Below, one piece after another: positions 26,208-35,124 of a stretch of DNA of 64,000 bases. The notes beneath the pieces were generated by a model. That model was given only the letters and a program-made list of their open reading frames with translations, was not told the origin of the DNA and did no database searches. How positions within the stretch are numbered: position 1 is the stretch's first letter; the number at the start of each line of letters is the position of its first letter. The stretch spans positions 1 to 64,000 of the forward strand of contig CAKZOB010000032.1 in NCBI GenBank assembly GCA_937135955.1. Reading direction: 5' to 3'. The stretch comes from an uncultured Anaerolineales bacterium. Its GTDB lineage: Bacteria; Chloroflexota; Anaerolineae; Aggregatilineales; Aggregatilineaceae. The position numbers were made by a program, and so were the translations under genes.

Positions 26208-29200
26208 TTACTTACGCTTCGGAAAGCGACTGAGCACCGTCACTGGCGCGGGGACGACCGTCCGGTCGCCCATGGTCAGCTCCCCGAACGGTTTCTTGAG
26301 GTCGAGCTTCTCCGCCCCTGCGAACACATACAGCGGCGTGCCCTCCTGCGCGTACTCCAGCTTGAGGTACGCCTGCCCCAGCGAGTAGCCCTCGCTATCT
26401 ATGCTGCACGAGGTGACCGTCCCCACCACACGCCCACGCCCGTCCACCAGCGGATCGCCGGGGTGTGGCGCGCGCACGCCTTTGCTATCCAGCCGGAAGC
26501 GCGTCACCACAGCGTCGCGCTCGCGCTCGTGCGCCACGAAGGCCGCTTTGCCGATGAAGAACGGCTTCCATAGCTTGACATAGCTGCCAAAGCCAGCGTC
26601 GGCGGGGTTCAGCTTCAGGTCACCGGCCAGTTCGTGCCCATAGAGCGGCAGACCGGCTTCGGTGCGCAGGCTGTCGCGCGCGGCCAGGCCCACCGGCGTC
26701 GCCCCCGCCGCGATCAGGTCTTTGAACAGCGCAGGGGCTGCGTCCGGATTGACGAAAAGCTCATAGGCGACGCGCTCGCCCGTGTAACCGGTGCGGGCGA
26801 CGATGAGGTCATAGCCGCCCAGTGTCGCGCGGGTCACCCCCGCCCAGGGCAACGCCCGCACGCGCGCCCTGTCGGCGTCGCTACCGCCCAGGCTCAGCAG
26901 AATGTCGCGGCTGTGCGGCCCTTGCAGGGCGATATCCACCCGCCGCTCGTCGCCCAGGGCGGGATCGCGCAGGTCGCGGATGCGCACAGCGTCGCGCCCC
27001 GGCATCTTCGCCCAGGGCCGCGCCGGGTCGGCCAGGGCCTCACCGCGCTGCAGGGCAGTGATCCAGGCCCAGTCCTTGTCGTTGTTGGCAGCGTTGACCA
27101 CCATCAGGAAATAGTCCGGAGCCAGGCGGTAGATGAAGATATCGTCGAGGGGGATGCCGTCTACGCCGAGCAGATAGCTATAATGCGCCTCGCCAACTGG
27201 CAGCGCAGCCACGTCGTTGGCGGCGATGGCGTTGAGGAACGCTTCGGCCCCCGGCCCGCTGAAGTCGAACACGCCCATATGCGACACGTCGAACAGGCCC
27301 GCGCCGGTGCGCGTAGCGGCGTGCTCCGCGCCGACGGACGTGTACCACACTGGCATGTCGTAGCCGGCGAAGGGCACCATCTTCGCGCCCAACTCTTTGT
27401 GCAGGGCGTGCAGCGAAGTCGTCTTGAGCGGCGGGTTGAGCGGCTCCTGCCAGGCGAAGGGCGGCAACGGGTCGCCGCACGGACCCGCGTAGTGCGCGCC
27501 CCGACAACCCACGAAGTAGGGTTTGTCCGCCGCGTAGCCTGCGCCGTCCATCCACCCCTGCTCCGGCAGCCAGGCTTCGAAGGCGCTGAGATCGGGGTCT
27601 TCGCTCAGCACGCTGACGGTGACCGGCCCCGGCACTTTAGCGAACACATCCTCGTCGAAGCGGGCGAAGCCGTCGGAAAGGGCGCGCAGCCAGGCGGCCA
27701 CTGCGCCGGCATTCTCCGCCACGTGCAGGTGATAGACGTCCGGATACAACCGTTGCAGGATACCCCGCGCCCACGGACTGCCATCGGCGCGCAGCACCCA
27801 GGTAGGTTGGGCGTCGCCCACGCTCAGCGCGCGGACATCGCTGCTCAACGCCGCGTCCAGGAAGTCGGTCGCGCGCGGCCCGGCGATGTTGAGCGACCGC
27901 CAGCCCTCCTGCAACTCGCGCGTATTGGGCACGACGTAGAAATGCTCGGCGGCGGCGCTCGCCTCTTTGGGATAGGCGACCAGGTTGGGAGGCGTATAGT
28001 CCATACCGGCCACGCTGACCAGCCGCTCGACCGCCTGCCGCGCGGCAACCAGTGCGTCGTAGTCCACCTTGGCCCGCCACTGCACCTTGCCACCGCCGCC
28101 CTGATATTGATAGGGCGTGCAGGCGAAGAGCACATCGGCGATGACGTCGGCCAGCCGGTCAATCTCCGGTTCGCGGAAACCGCGTTGGGTCACCCAGGGC
28201 GTGCCCAGCCGGATACCTGTGGCCAGGAAAGGCGACGTATCGCCGGGGATGGTGTTGCGGTTGAGCACAATACCGGCCAGGTCGAGGATGCGCGCGGCCA
28301 TGTCCCCGCTGAGGGGAGTGCCATCCGCCCCGCGCACCGACTTGCAGTCCACCAACAAGAGGTGCGAATTGGTGCCACCGTGCGGGATGCGCAGTCCGCG
28401 CGACGCCAGCCGTTCGGCCAGCCGTACCGCATTGGCGACGATCTGCCGTTGCAGGGCGCGGAACTGCTCGGTCGCTGCCAGTTTGAAGGCGACCGCCATG
28501 CCCGCGATGGCGTTGACATGTGGCCCGCCCTGCTCGCCAGGGAACACAGCGCGATCCAGCTTGCGCCCGATCTTGGGGTCGGTGGTCATCAACACCGCGC
28601 CGCGCGGACCGGCCATGGTCTTGTGCGTGGTGAAGCTGATCACATGCGCGTGACCCACCGGCGTCGGGAAGACACCCGCCGCCACCAGCCCCGACACGTG
28701 CGACACGTCCGCCAGCAGATACGCGCCCACCTCGTCGGCAATGGCGCGGAAAGCGGCCCAGTCCGGCGCGTAGGGGTAGGACGTGAAGCCAGCGACAATG
28801 ACCTTGGGGCGATGTTGCCGGGCCAGGTCGCGAATCTGATCGTAGTCGAGTAACTCCGTCTGCGGATTGACGCCGTAGCTGATCACGTTGTAGAGCCGCC
28901 CGCTGCGGTTGGCCGGGCTGCCGTGCGTCAGATGACCGCCGTGCAGCAAATCCATGCCCATCAGCGTATCGCCCGGCTCCATCAACGCGCTGTAGACGGC
29001 GCTGTTGGCGGGCGACCCGCTCAGCGGCTGCACGTTGACCCACAGCGCCTCCGGGCGCACAGTGGGCGTGGCGAACAACTCGGCGGCGCGGCGACGGGCC
29101 AGGCTCTCGATGATATCGACAAATTCGGTGCCCTTGTAGTAGCGCGGGTCGGAATTGCGCCGGTATTCGGCCAGGCGCACATCTATGGCCAGCAATTCTT

Positions 29201-29414
29201 CTTGCGAGAGCGCCCGCCACTCGTCGTCGGGGTAGCCCTCGGCGTAGAGATTGTGGAAAACCGAGCCAACCGCCTCGCGCACGGCCACCGGCACGCTGGA
29301 CTCGGAGGGGATGAGGATCAGCCGCCGCACCTGCCGCAGCGCTTCCAGGTCAACCAGCGCTGCCACGTCCGGATCGAGGTCGGCCAGGCTGCCGCGAAAA
29401 AGAAAGTCGTCCAT
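26208..29414 (-). CDS. Serine hydroxymethyltransferase-aminomethyltransferase (GlyA-GcvT) fusion
   Basis: A 1068-residue fusion of two one-carbon enzymes. Residues 1-~470 are a PLP-dependent serine hydroxymethyltransferase: K265 in FTTHKTMAGPRG is the expected Schiff-base lysine, with ADVSHVSGLVAAG before it. Residues ~663-1068 are a GcvT aminomethyltransferase (KMVPFAGYDMPVWY, GLFDVSHMGVF, ARTGYTGE). Residues ~485-640 look like a decayed second GcvT N-terminal domain (LNIAGPRATDFLDAALSSDV, then KPYFVG). Both active enzymes use tetrahydrofolate, so the fusion should couple glycine cleavage with glycine/serine interconversion. GcvH, GcvP and Lpd are not in this window. The domain call is firm; the middle domain's origin is inference. 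Confidence 0.92.
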   Translation of the reverse strand: MDDFLFRGSLADLDPDVAALVDLEALRQVRRLILIPSESSVPVAVREAVGSVFHNLYAEGYPDDEWRALSQEELLAIDVRLAEYRRNSDPRYYKGTEFVDIIESLARRRAAELFATPTVRPEALWVNVQPLSGSPANSAVYSALMEPGDTLMGMDLLHGGHLTHGSPANRSGRLYNVISYGVNPQTELLDYDQIRDLARQHRPKVIVAGFTSYPYAPDWAAFRAIADEVGAYLLADVSHVSGLVAAGVFPTPVGHAHVISFTTHKTMAGPRGAVLMTTDPKIGRKLDRAVFPGEQGGPHVNAIAGMAVAFKLAATEQFRALQRQIVANAVRLAERLASRGLRIPHGGTNSHLLLVDCKSVRGADGTPLSGDMAARILDLAGIVLNRNTIPGDTSPFLATGIRLGTPWVTQRGFREPEIDRLADVIADVLFACTPYQYQGGGGKVQWRAKVDYDALVAARQAVERLVSVAGMDYTPPNLVAYPKEASAAAEHFYVVPNTRELQEGWRSLNIAGPRATDFLDAALSSDVRALSVGDAQPTWVLRADGSPWARGILQRLYPDVYHLHVAENAGAVAAWLRALSDGFARFDEDVFAKVPGPVTVSVLSEDPDLSAFEAWLPEQGWMDGAGYAADKPYFVGCRGAHYAGPCGDPLPPFAWQEPLNPPLKTTSLHALHKELGAKMVPFAGYDMPVWYTSVGAEHAATRTGAGLFDVSHMGVFDFSGPGAEAFLNAIAANDVAALPVGEAHYSYLLGVDGIPLDDIFIYRLAPDYFLMVVNAANNDKDWAWITALQRGEALADPARPWAKMPGRDAVRIRDLRDPALGDERRVDIALQGPHSRDILLSLGGSDADRARVRALPWAGVTRATLGGYDLIVARTGYTGERVAYELFVNPDAAPALFKDLIAAGATPVGLAARDSLRTEAGLPLYGHELAGDLKLNPADAGFGSYVKLWKPFFIGKAAFVAHERERDAVVTRFRLDSKGVRAPHPGDPLVDGRGRVVGTVTSCSIDSEGYSLGQAYLKLEYAQEGTPLYVFAGAEKLDLKKPFGELTMGDRTVVPAPVTVLSRFPKRK

Positions 29415-29520
29415 TCGAACTCCTGTATCTGAACAAACGGTCTTTGATGCGCCTCATTCTAGCACGCGCGCGCCAGCCTCACTACTGCCGCACGGCACGC
29501 CTTGCCCAGGCACACAACAA

Positions 29521-29545
29521 CGCCCCGCCCGCAAAGGGCAGGGCG
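29521..29545 (-). terminator. tRNA terminator hairpin
   Basis: CGCCCTGCCC and GGGCGGGGCG (minus strand) form a 10-bp stem with one mismatch and a 5-base loop, followed by GTTGTTGTG. It lies 16 bases past the tRNA 3' end. Confidence 0.6.
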
Positions 29546-29560
29546 TCGCAAATCAGGCGA

Positions 29561-29634
29561 TGGGTGACAAGGGACTCGAACCCCTGACCTCCTCCTTGTA
29601 AGGGAGGCGCTCTGACCAACTGAGCTAGTCACCC
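29561..29634 (-). tRNA. tRNA-Val (anticodon UAC)
   Basis: A 74-nt cloverleaf on the minus strand. Acceptor arms are GGGTGAC and GTCACCC, the D arm is GCTCAGTTGGTCAGAGC, and the anticodon stem is CCTCC/GGAGG with loop CTTACAA giving UAC. The T arm is AGGGG-TTCGAGT-CCCTT. The discriminator is A, and no CCA is encoded. Confidence 0.95.
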
Positions 29635-29769
29635 GCACCTGCCATTATAGCCGTCCGGCAGGGGCAGCGTCAAGGGCGGCGCGGGCAAAGGGGGCAAAGG
29701 CACGGCTGTTGTCCCCCGCCTTGTCCACCCTCAGCGACAACGGTATCATCGAGCGCTGAGGAGCGGCAC

Positions 29770-31011
29770 GTGAGCGCCGCCGCGTCTGGTAGCGGGGAGA
29801 GTATGGATCATCAACCGGCCTGGCAGCGCACGCTGTACACGCTGGCCTTTGTACAGTTCGTGTCGGCAGTAGGCTTTTCCAGTACGTTCACCTTTCTGCC
29901 CCTTTACGTCAAACAATTAGGTTCTACCACCGGTCTGAGTGTCGAGCTGCTGACCGGTCTTGTTTTCTCGGCGCAGGCATTCGCCATGATGCTGGCCGCG
30001 CCAGTGTGGGGCGCGCTGGCCGACCGTCACGGGCGCAAGATGATGGTCTTGCGGGCCACCTGGGGCGGCGCGATAGTCATCGCCCTGATGGGTTTCGTGC
30101 GCTCCGGCGAAGAACTGCTGCTGCTGCGCATCCTGCAGGGGCTGATCACGGGCGTCTTCTCGGCGCTGACCACCCTGGTGGCGGCCAGCGTCCCGCGTCA
30201 ACGCATGGGCTATGCGCTGGGGTTGTTGCAGGTGGGACTGTGGGGCGGGACATCTGCCGGGCCGTTGTTCGGCGGGTTCATCGCCGATCAGTTTGGCTTT
30301 CGCACTTCCTTCCTGGCGACCGGCATCCTGCTGGCCGTGGCAGGCGGGCTGACCTCCTGGGGAGTACACGAACACTTCGAGCCAATGCCCTATGTCAGCG
30401 CCGGGCGCAACGGTTTCCTCACAGCGTGGGGCCATGTGCTGAGCAGCTACGGGGTGCGACTGACCTTCATCGCCCGCTTCCTCAACACGCTGGGCCGCAC
30501 CATGATCGAACCCTTCACCCCCCTGCTGGTCAGTCAGTTGATGCACACCGAGAGTCGGACGGCCACTGTCACCGGTGTGTTGCTGGCCATCTCTGCCGCC
30601 GCCGGAACGGTCGCCGCCATCTACCTGGGGCAACTCGGCGATCGGCGGGGACACCGTCGCGTGCTGGTGATCATGGCCACTCTCGCCGGCCTGTTCTACC
30701 TGCCCACCCTATGGGTGGACTCGGTGTGGCAACTGGGGCTGGTGCTCACCCTGACCGGCACAGCAGCGGGCGGGATTCTGCCCACGCTCAGCGCGCTGCT
30801 GGCCACCTATACTGAGCCGGGCGAGGAAGGGGCTGTCTACGGTCTCGAAGCGGCGATCGTCTCCGCGGGGCGAACCATCGCGCCCATGCTCGCGGCCACC
30901 CTGGCAACCTGGTTCGGGCTGCGCAGCATCTACCTGGTGGTGGGGATCATCTTCCTGAGCATGGCAGTCATGGCCAGGCGCTGGATGCCCTCTTCCCCGC
31001 ACCCCAGTTAG
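29770..31011 (+). CDS. MFS multidrug-type transporter
   Basis: A 413-residue transporter with twelve predicted membrane helices, of the DHA1 drug:proton antiporter type. The loop 2-3 signature is WGALADRHGRKMMVL, and the helix 5 motif C region is WGGTSAGPLFGGFIADQFG. The repeat signature in the second half is YLGQLGDRRGHRRVLV. The GTG at 29770 has AGGAG seven bases upstream; ATG 29803 is an alternative start. Family members export drugs or metabolites; the substrate here is unknown. The gene runs convergent to the LCP gene, 11 bases away. Confidence 0.87.
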   Translation: MSAAASGSGESMDHQPAWQRTLYTLAFVQFVSAVGFSSTFTFLPLYVKQLGSTTGLSVELLTGLVFSAQAFAMMLAAPVWGALADRHGRKMMVLRATWGGAIVIALMGFVRSGEELLLLRILQGLITGVFSALTTLVAASVPRQRMGYALGLLQVGLWGGTSAGPLFGGFIADQFGFRTSFLATGILLAVAGGLTSWGVHEHFEPMPYVSAGRNGFLTAWGHVLSSYGVRLTFIARFLNTLGRTMIEPFTPLLVSQLMHTESRTATVTGVLLAISAAAGTVAAIYLGQLGDRRGHRRVLVIMATLAGLFYLPTLWVDSVWQLGLVLTLTGTAAGGILPTLSALLATYTEPGEEGAVYGLEAAIVSAGRTIAPMLAATLATWFGLRSIYLVVGIIFLSMAVMARRWMPSSPHPS

Positions 31012-31022
31012 CCGGTAGCGCG

Positions 31023-32699
31023 CTAGCCGCTCACCTGGGGCACGTCCTCGCAGTACCCCACCGCCCGCGCTGTGGTGATCTCGGCGGAGACCCACGCTGG
31101 CTCGCCGTCCAGGCTGATGCGCCACCAGGCCCGGTCGGGGCTGAGGCCGGTCACGGGGAAGAAATCGTTGGGCGTAGCCAGGTCAGCAACCGGATAGTCT
31201 ACCCCTGGCCCGCGGCGAATGTTGACCTGGGCGCTGAAGCGCAACCAGCAGGCCGCCGAATCGCGCACTTCCGGCGGGATACTCGCCAGCCCTGCGTCAA
31301 TTGTCGCCAGGGCATCTTCGGCATTGCCGTAAACGCACGACCGATACCCTGTGCCAATCTCCACCCGAAAGTCTACTGTGCGGTTGGGGTCGGGCTGACG
31401 AATGATCTGAGCGGGTTCCACGCGCAGCAGACGTTGCAGGTCAGCCAGGGGACTGCCTTTCTGCAGGCCCGTATAGTCGAAGATGACCGATAGCTCGCGC
31501 TGCACCGGTGCGAACCCCTCCAGCGGGCGAGCGGCGTACCCTTCCCAGGCCAGGCGGTCGGCGGCAACCTGCGCATACCCCGCCCCATACCATGAGGCAT
31601 CGGCGATCTCCACGCTGAACTGCATCCGGCTCAGGCGGTTGGCAGTCGGCGGCGTCAGCAAATCCTGCACCATGGGTAACAGATTCTCGCGCACAGGCAG
31701 GAGCACTTCGCGCCCGTCGTCCGGCGTGTAGATACGCTCGTAGTGTGTCCCGACCTGTCCGCTGTAGCGGGCGATCCGCGCCGGATCAAGCGCCATACCC
31801 AGCGGGACGAGTGCCAGCACGTCGGTCAGACTCAGGTCGGTCTCCACCCAACCAGTGATGGCGGGCCACAGCCGCTCGACCTGCTCGAACAGGCCCTGAC
31901 GCTTGATCTGCTGCCACATAGCCCGCAGCACGTCCATCTGACGGCGTCCCCGGTCAAGCTCATTGGTCGTTTTGCGGCTGCGCACATACCATAGCGCCAT
32001 ATAGGGGTCGAGCAGATGACGGCCTATGCCCAACGTGTACTCTTCCCAGTTCTCTTCCAGACCGGAGTCGAGCGACGGGTCTTTCAGCCGCCAGTCGGTC
32101 AGGGCACAGTCTACGCTGATCGGCAGCCCCCCCAGCGCCTCGATGATCTTCATGAAGCTGGTGAAGTTGACCCGCGCGTAGTGATCCGGCACAAAGCCCA
32201 GGTTGTAGCGAAAGAGGTCTTGCAGCAGGCCGAATCCACCGCCGGGATAACCGTTTGACGCGCCCCAGGCATAGGCTGTGTTGATGCGATCCATGGTGTG
32301 ATTTGGGATGTACACCCACAGGTCGCGGGGGATATGCCACAGGGCCGCCGTGCCAGCATCTTTATGAACGGCCAGCACGATCATCACATCGGTGCGGCGA
32401 TAGTAGTTGTCCGGCGAGTCGCTACCCAGCAGCAAAATGGTCTCGACCGAGTCATCAACAGGGAACGGTTCAACTGGCGGGGGGATGGGCAACGGCGGCG
32501 GTTGAGCGGGCGGCGTGTAGGTGCCGTGAAAGGGATAGGTGGGCGTTGGCGAGGGCGTGTCGCCCCCCTGCGCGAGGGCACCAAGCGGCAGCAGCCCCGC
32601 ACAGAGCGTCACCAGGAGCAACGCCGCGATGGGCTTGTGTATCCACTGACTCACAGGCAACAGAAAGCGGAAAGGCTTCATGGCAAAAGGGTCAGGCAT
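31023..32699 (-). CDS. LytR-CpsA-Psr (LCP) family protein with LytR_C and SH3 domains
   Basis: A 558-residue exported enzyme. LCP proteins attach polyprenyl-linked polymers to peptidoglycan on the outer face of the membrane. Residues ~18-45 form a signal anchor, followed by a Pro-rich stretch. The LCP domain has LLGSDSPDNYYRRTDVMIV (two Arg/Asp of the phosphate site), LWHIPRDLWVYIP and RINTAYAWG. A LytR_C-like domain lies at about 375-470. The last ~75 residues form an SH3_3 domain (VNIRRGPGVDYPVADL). The start could be ATG 32699 or 32681; neither has a clear ribosome site. The family is typical of monoderm walls, a clue to the host's envelope. Confidence 0.88.
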   Translation of the reverse strand: MPDPFAMKPFRFLLPVSQWIHKPIAALLLVTLCAGLLPLGALAQGGDTPSPTPTYPFHGTYTPPAQPPPLPIPPPVEPFPVDDSVETILLLGSDSPDNYYRRTDVMIVLAVHKDAGTAALWHIPRDLWVYIPNHTMDRINTAYAWGASNGYPGGGFGLLQDLFRYNLGFVPDHYARVNFTSFMKIIEALGGLPISVDCALTDWRLKDPSLDSGLEENWEEYTLGIGRHLLDPYMALWYVRSRKTTNELDRGRRQMDVLRAMWQQIKRQGLFEQVERLWPAITGWVETDLSLTDVLALVPLGMALDPARIARYSGQVGTHYERIYTPDDGREVLLPVRENLLPMVQDLLTPPTANRLSRMQFSVEIADASWYGAGYAQVAADRLAWEGYAARPLEGFAPVQRELSVIFDYTGLQKGSPLADLQRLLRVEPAQIIRQPDPNRTVDFRVEIGTGYRSCVYGNAEDALATIDAGLASIPPEVRDSAACWLRFSAQVNIRRGPGVDYPVADLATPNDFFPVTGLSPDRAWWRISLDGEPAWVSAEITTARAVGYCEDVPQVSG

Positions 32700-32928
32700 C
32701 CAGCGGCGAGCAGGGTCAGCATCCGCCGAGTGTAGGGCTGTTGGTTCCTGATTGGCAGATTAAAAGAGACACACGCCAGACTCGACACGGTAACCTTCCC
32801 TTCCTGGCTGAACCCTTTATGATTATAGCACCCTCCAGGCACAGCCGTGCCGGACGCCCTGGGTGCCTTTCACGAAGGTTCACGGTCGGCTGATCATGCA
32901 TCAGGCCCGTTCGGGCTTGTCGAGTCTT

Positions 32929-33241
32929 GTGAACTCAACTGAAATGCGCCCCATTTGAGAGGTGCGCGCAAACTGTGACAGGCCGTGCGCTGCGCTGTGG
33001 TTTACCTCACCCCCAGCCTCGCTTCGCTCGGCTTGACCTTGCCCCCTCCCTGACGCGGGGAGGGGGCGCGAGGCGCGCCAGCGCCGAGCGGGGGTGAGGT
33101 CAACACCTCCGCACCGAGGGAATCACCGAGACCCTTTGCTCGCACTCAGTTTGAGGGGTGCGTTTCACAACAGTTCACCCCAGAGCACGGCTTCAGAAAT
33201 CCGCCTCAATTCGCTTGCACTCGTGAACTCAACTGAAATGC
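32929..33241. repeat. 19-base direct repeat pair flanking repeat A copy 4
   Basis: GTGAACTCAACTGAAATGC occurs at 32929-32947 and again at 33223-33241 in direct orientation, on either side of repeat A copy 4. Each is followed by a family B-like end (GTGCGCGCAAACTGTGACAGG and GTGCGTGCAAAATGTGACGGG), so the flank appears duplicated. Confidence 0.7.
33000..33192. repeat. Repeat family A, copy 4, with extended tail
   Basis: The core GTTTACCTCACCCCCAGCC to GCGGGGGTGAGGTCAACACC lacks its left CAGGGGGATTGC end. The tail from GAGACCCTTTGCTCGCA to TTCACCCCAGAGC matches 8081-8135 almost exactly. No gene is seen in 32700-33541. Confidence 0.8.
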
Positions 33242-33262
33242 ACCCGGACGCCTTCCCTCCGG

Positions 33263-33467
33263 GGTGCGTGCAAAATGTGACGGGCAATTTGCCGCGGTCT
33301 GCTGCCCCTCACTCCTGCATCCCTTCTCCCTCACGACTGTGTCGCGGGGCGAGGGGACTTACTGTCTGGCGTGTGAGTGCTCCCCTTCGCCCGCGCTGCG
33401 GGCGAAGGGGCCGGGGGATGAGGGCCATCGGGTGGGGCAAAGTCGCTGACAACCTTTGCATGCCACC
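33263..33467. repeat. MITE-like repeat family B, copy 3 (full length)
   Basis: A 205-base element with ends GGTGCGTGCAAA and TTTGCATGCCACC. It has internal palindromes around CTTCGCCCGCGCTGCGGGCGAAG and CCCTCACGACTGTGTCGCGGGG. Inverted relative to copy 1. Confidence 0.8.
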
Positions 33468-33497
33468 CCAGCAGTGGATCGAATCGGCGGAGTCGGC

Positions 33498-33503
33498 TAT
33501 GAT
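33498..33503 (+). promoter_or_regulatory. Probable -10 box (TATGAT)
   Basis: GGCTATGATCG, 38 bases ahead of the ATG at 33542 and just outside repeat B copy 3. The -35 region is weak. Confidence 0.3.
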
Positions 33504-33541
33504 CGCGCCCATGCCACAATGACAGACTGGTGGGGGAGGAC

Positions 33542-34216
33542 ATGAGTACACGACCTGCCTGGGGAGTGCTCTTCTTTGGCGCACTGGTGGTGACAACGCT
33601 GCTGCTGTCGCCTTTGTGGCTGGACCAGTTCGCCGACTATTTCCGCAAGGAAGAAGTCGTTTCCCCCTTCCCCGATGCCTTCTACAGTCTGCCCAGCCTG
33701 GCTCAGGATATGTACACGCAGCTTTACGCGCGCAGCCCACAGATGGCCATTGACCTGGTAGCCGCGCGGCTGGCCGAAGCGGTAGACGTGGAGGAACCCA
33801 ACCTGCCCGCGCTCGACCCCAACCCGGCGTTGGTGCAGGAACTGCTCACCGGCAATTTCGTCACGCTGGACTCCATCCGCGGTGCGCAGGGGACGGCCAG
33901 CATCTTTCGGCTCTCCGACGGGCGCGTCATCGTGCGCCTGCAAGGGCTGGATGCCATCAACGGCCCCGATCTGCATGTGCTGCTCAGCGCCTACCCGCGC
34001 CCCACGACCAAGGAAGAGCTGGCCCAGGTCGCGCAGTTGCAACTAGACCTGGGAGCGCTGAAAGGCAACGTGGGCAACCAGAACTATGTGATCGACAACC
34101 CGGCCTTCAACATTGACAACTACCGCGAAGGCAGCGTAGTGCTCTATTCGACACGCTACGAACTCGTTTTCAGCTTTGCACCACTGGCCCCGCCGCCCGC
34201 AGTCCCTGGGTCGTGA
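33542..34216 (+). CDS. Membrane-anchored DM13-domain protein
   Basis: A 224-residue protein with one N-terminal membrane helix (residues 7-24) and an extracytoplasmic part. Residues ~105-215 fit the DM13 domain (GTASIFRLSDGRVIVRLQGL, GPDLHVLLSAYP, LDLGALKGNVGNQNYVI, SVVLYSTRYELVFSFA). DM13 domains are proposed to act in redox reactions through a conserved Cys in some members; no Cys is present here. GGGGGAGGA lies directly upstream of ATG 33542. The methyltransferase gene follows closely. Function is unknown. Confidence 0.75.
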   Translation: MSTRPAWGVLFFGALVVTTLLLSPLWLDQFADYFRKEEVVSPFPDAFYSLPSLAQDMYTQLYARSPQMAIDLVAARLAEAVDVEEPNLPALDPNPALVQELLTGNFVTLDSIRGAQGTASIFRLSDGRVIVRLQGLDAINGPDLHVLLSAYPRPTTKEELAQVAQLQLDLGALKGNVGNQNYVIDNPAFNIDNYREGSVVLYSTRYELVFSFAPLAPPPAVPGS

Positions 34217-34248
34217 TGCGCGGTGCGCGGCTTTTCGGGAGCGAAGGG

Positions 34249-35049
34249 ATGAACGAACAATCGGTGTATCTGGTGCCCCCCTACGAGCGGCTGGCGACCG
34301 TCTATGAGCAGGCGGGCCTGGCCGAACACGCCCGTCTGCAAACATTGCGCTACCTGCGGCTGGCGCAGTCTATGGACTGGGCCGGACGGCGTGTGCTCGA
34401 CCTGGGCTGCGGCACCGGCGTGAGTAGCTGGCTGCTGGCCGAACAGGGTCTGCGCGTCTTCGCCATAGATAACAGCGCGGCTATGCTCGCCGTGGCGCAG
34501 AATCACACCCCCGACCCCAATATCCCTGTCTATGATGCGCCGTCCTTCATTCAGAAGGATGTCCGTCAGTTGGAAGCGCCCGCGGGGCCTGTAGACCTGG
34601 CCCTGGCAGTCGGGGGAGTGTTCAATGCCATCGCCAGTCTGCGCGAACTGGAAGGCGTCTTCGCCCGCGTCTTCAAGTGCCTAGAACCGGGCAAGCTGTT
34701 CATCTTCGACCTGCGCACCCTGTGGGGGCTGGCGTCCGCCATGTCCGGCGACCGGGTGCTCTTCGACAACGAGCACAATCTGACGCTCGTCGCCCGCAGT
34801 CACTTCAGCCACGAGCTGCAGCGCAGCACGGTTCGCTACACCATCTTCGCCCGCTTCGAACAACTGGCCTGGGAACGCGCCGACGAGATACACCTGGTGC
34901 GCGGCTATCCCCTGCAGGCGATCAACGCCCTGCTGGAACGGGTCGGCTTCCAGGTGCTGGCGCTGCTCTCCGAAACGCTCGATCCGCTCGAAATGCTCGA
35001 AGGCGCGAGCGACTGGGCAGTATTCGTGGCCCTCCGCCCCGCTGGCTGA
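34249..35049 (+). CDS. Class I SAM-dependent methyltransferase
   Basis: A 266-residue methyltransferase. Motif I is RVLDLGCGTGVSSWLLAEQG (near residue 45), the acidic end of strand 2 is VFAIDNSAAML, and PVDLALAVGGVFNAI marks strand 4. The ATG at 34249 has GGGAG at good spacing; an ATG at 34216 overlapping the previous stop is possible but lacks a ribosome site. The substrate is unknown. It is probably co-transcribed with the DM13 gene and ends at a strong hairpin at 35067. Confidence 0.82.
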   Translation: MNEQSVYLVPPYERLATVYEQAGLAEHARLQTLRYLRLAQSMDWAGRRVLDLGCGTGVSSWLLAEQGLRVFAIDNSAAMLAVAQNHTPDPNIPVYDAPSFIQKDVRQLEAPAGPVDLALAVGGVFNAIASLRELEGVFARVFKCLEPGKLFIFDLRTLWGLASAMSGDRVLFDNEHNLTLVARSHFSHELQRSTVRYTIFARFEQLAWERADEIHLVRGYPLQAINALLERVGFQVLALLSETLDPLEMLEGASDWAVFVALRPAG

Positions 35050-35066
35050 AGCACCGCCGGAACACA

Positions 35067-35100
35067 AACGGCCCGCGATCTTGGTGATCGGCGGGCCGTT
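35067..35100. terminator. Bidirectional terminator hairpin
   Basis: AACGGCCCGC (35067-35076) pairs with GCGGGCCGTT (35091-35100), with a further GATC/GATC inside. It lies between two convergent genes and ends in TT on the plus strand and TT(GTG) on the minus strand. Confidence 0.75.
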
Positions 35101-35124
35101 GCGCGCCTGGGAAAAGAGGGGGGA

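Noticed and set aside
26634-28853. 739-codon open frame opposite the SHMT-GcvT gene
   Set aside because: Antisense shadow caused by high GC; Arg/His-rich with no domain, while the opposite strand encodes two recognisable enzymes.
32929-33467. CRISPR array
   Set aside because: Direct repeats occur only twice and are far apart. The rest are palindromic elements without regular spacers, and no cas genes are nearby.
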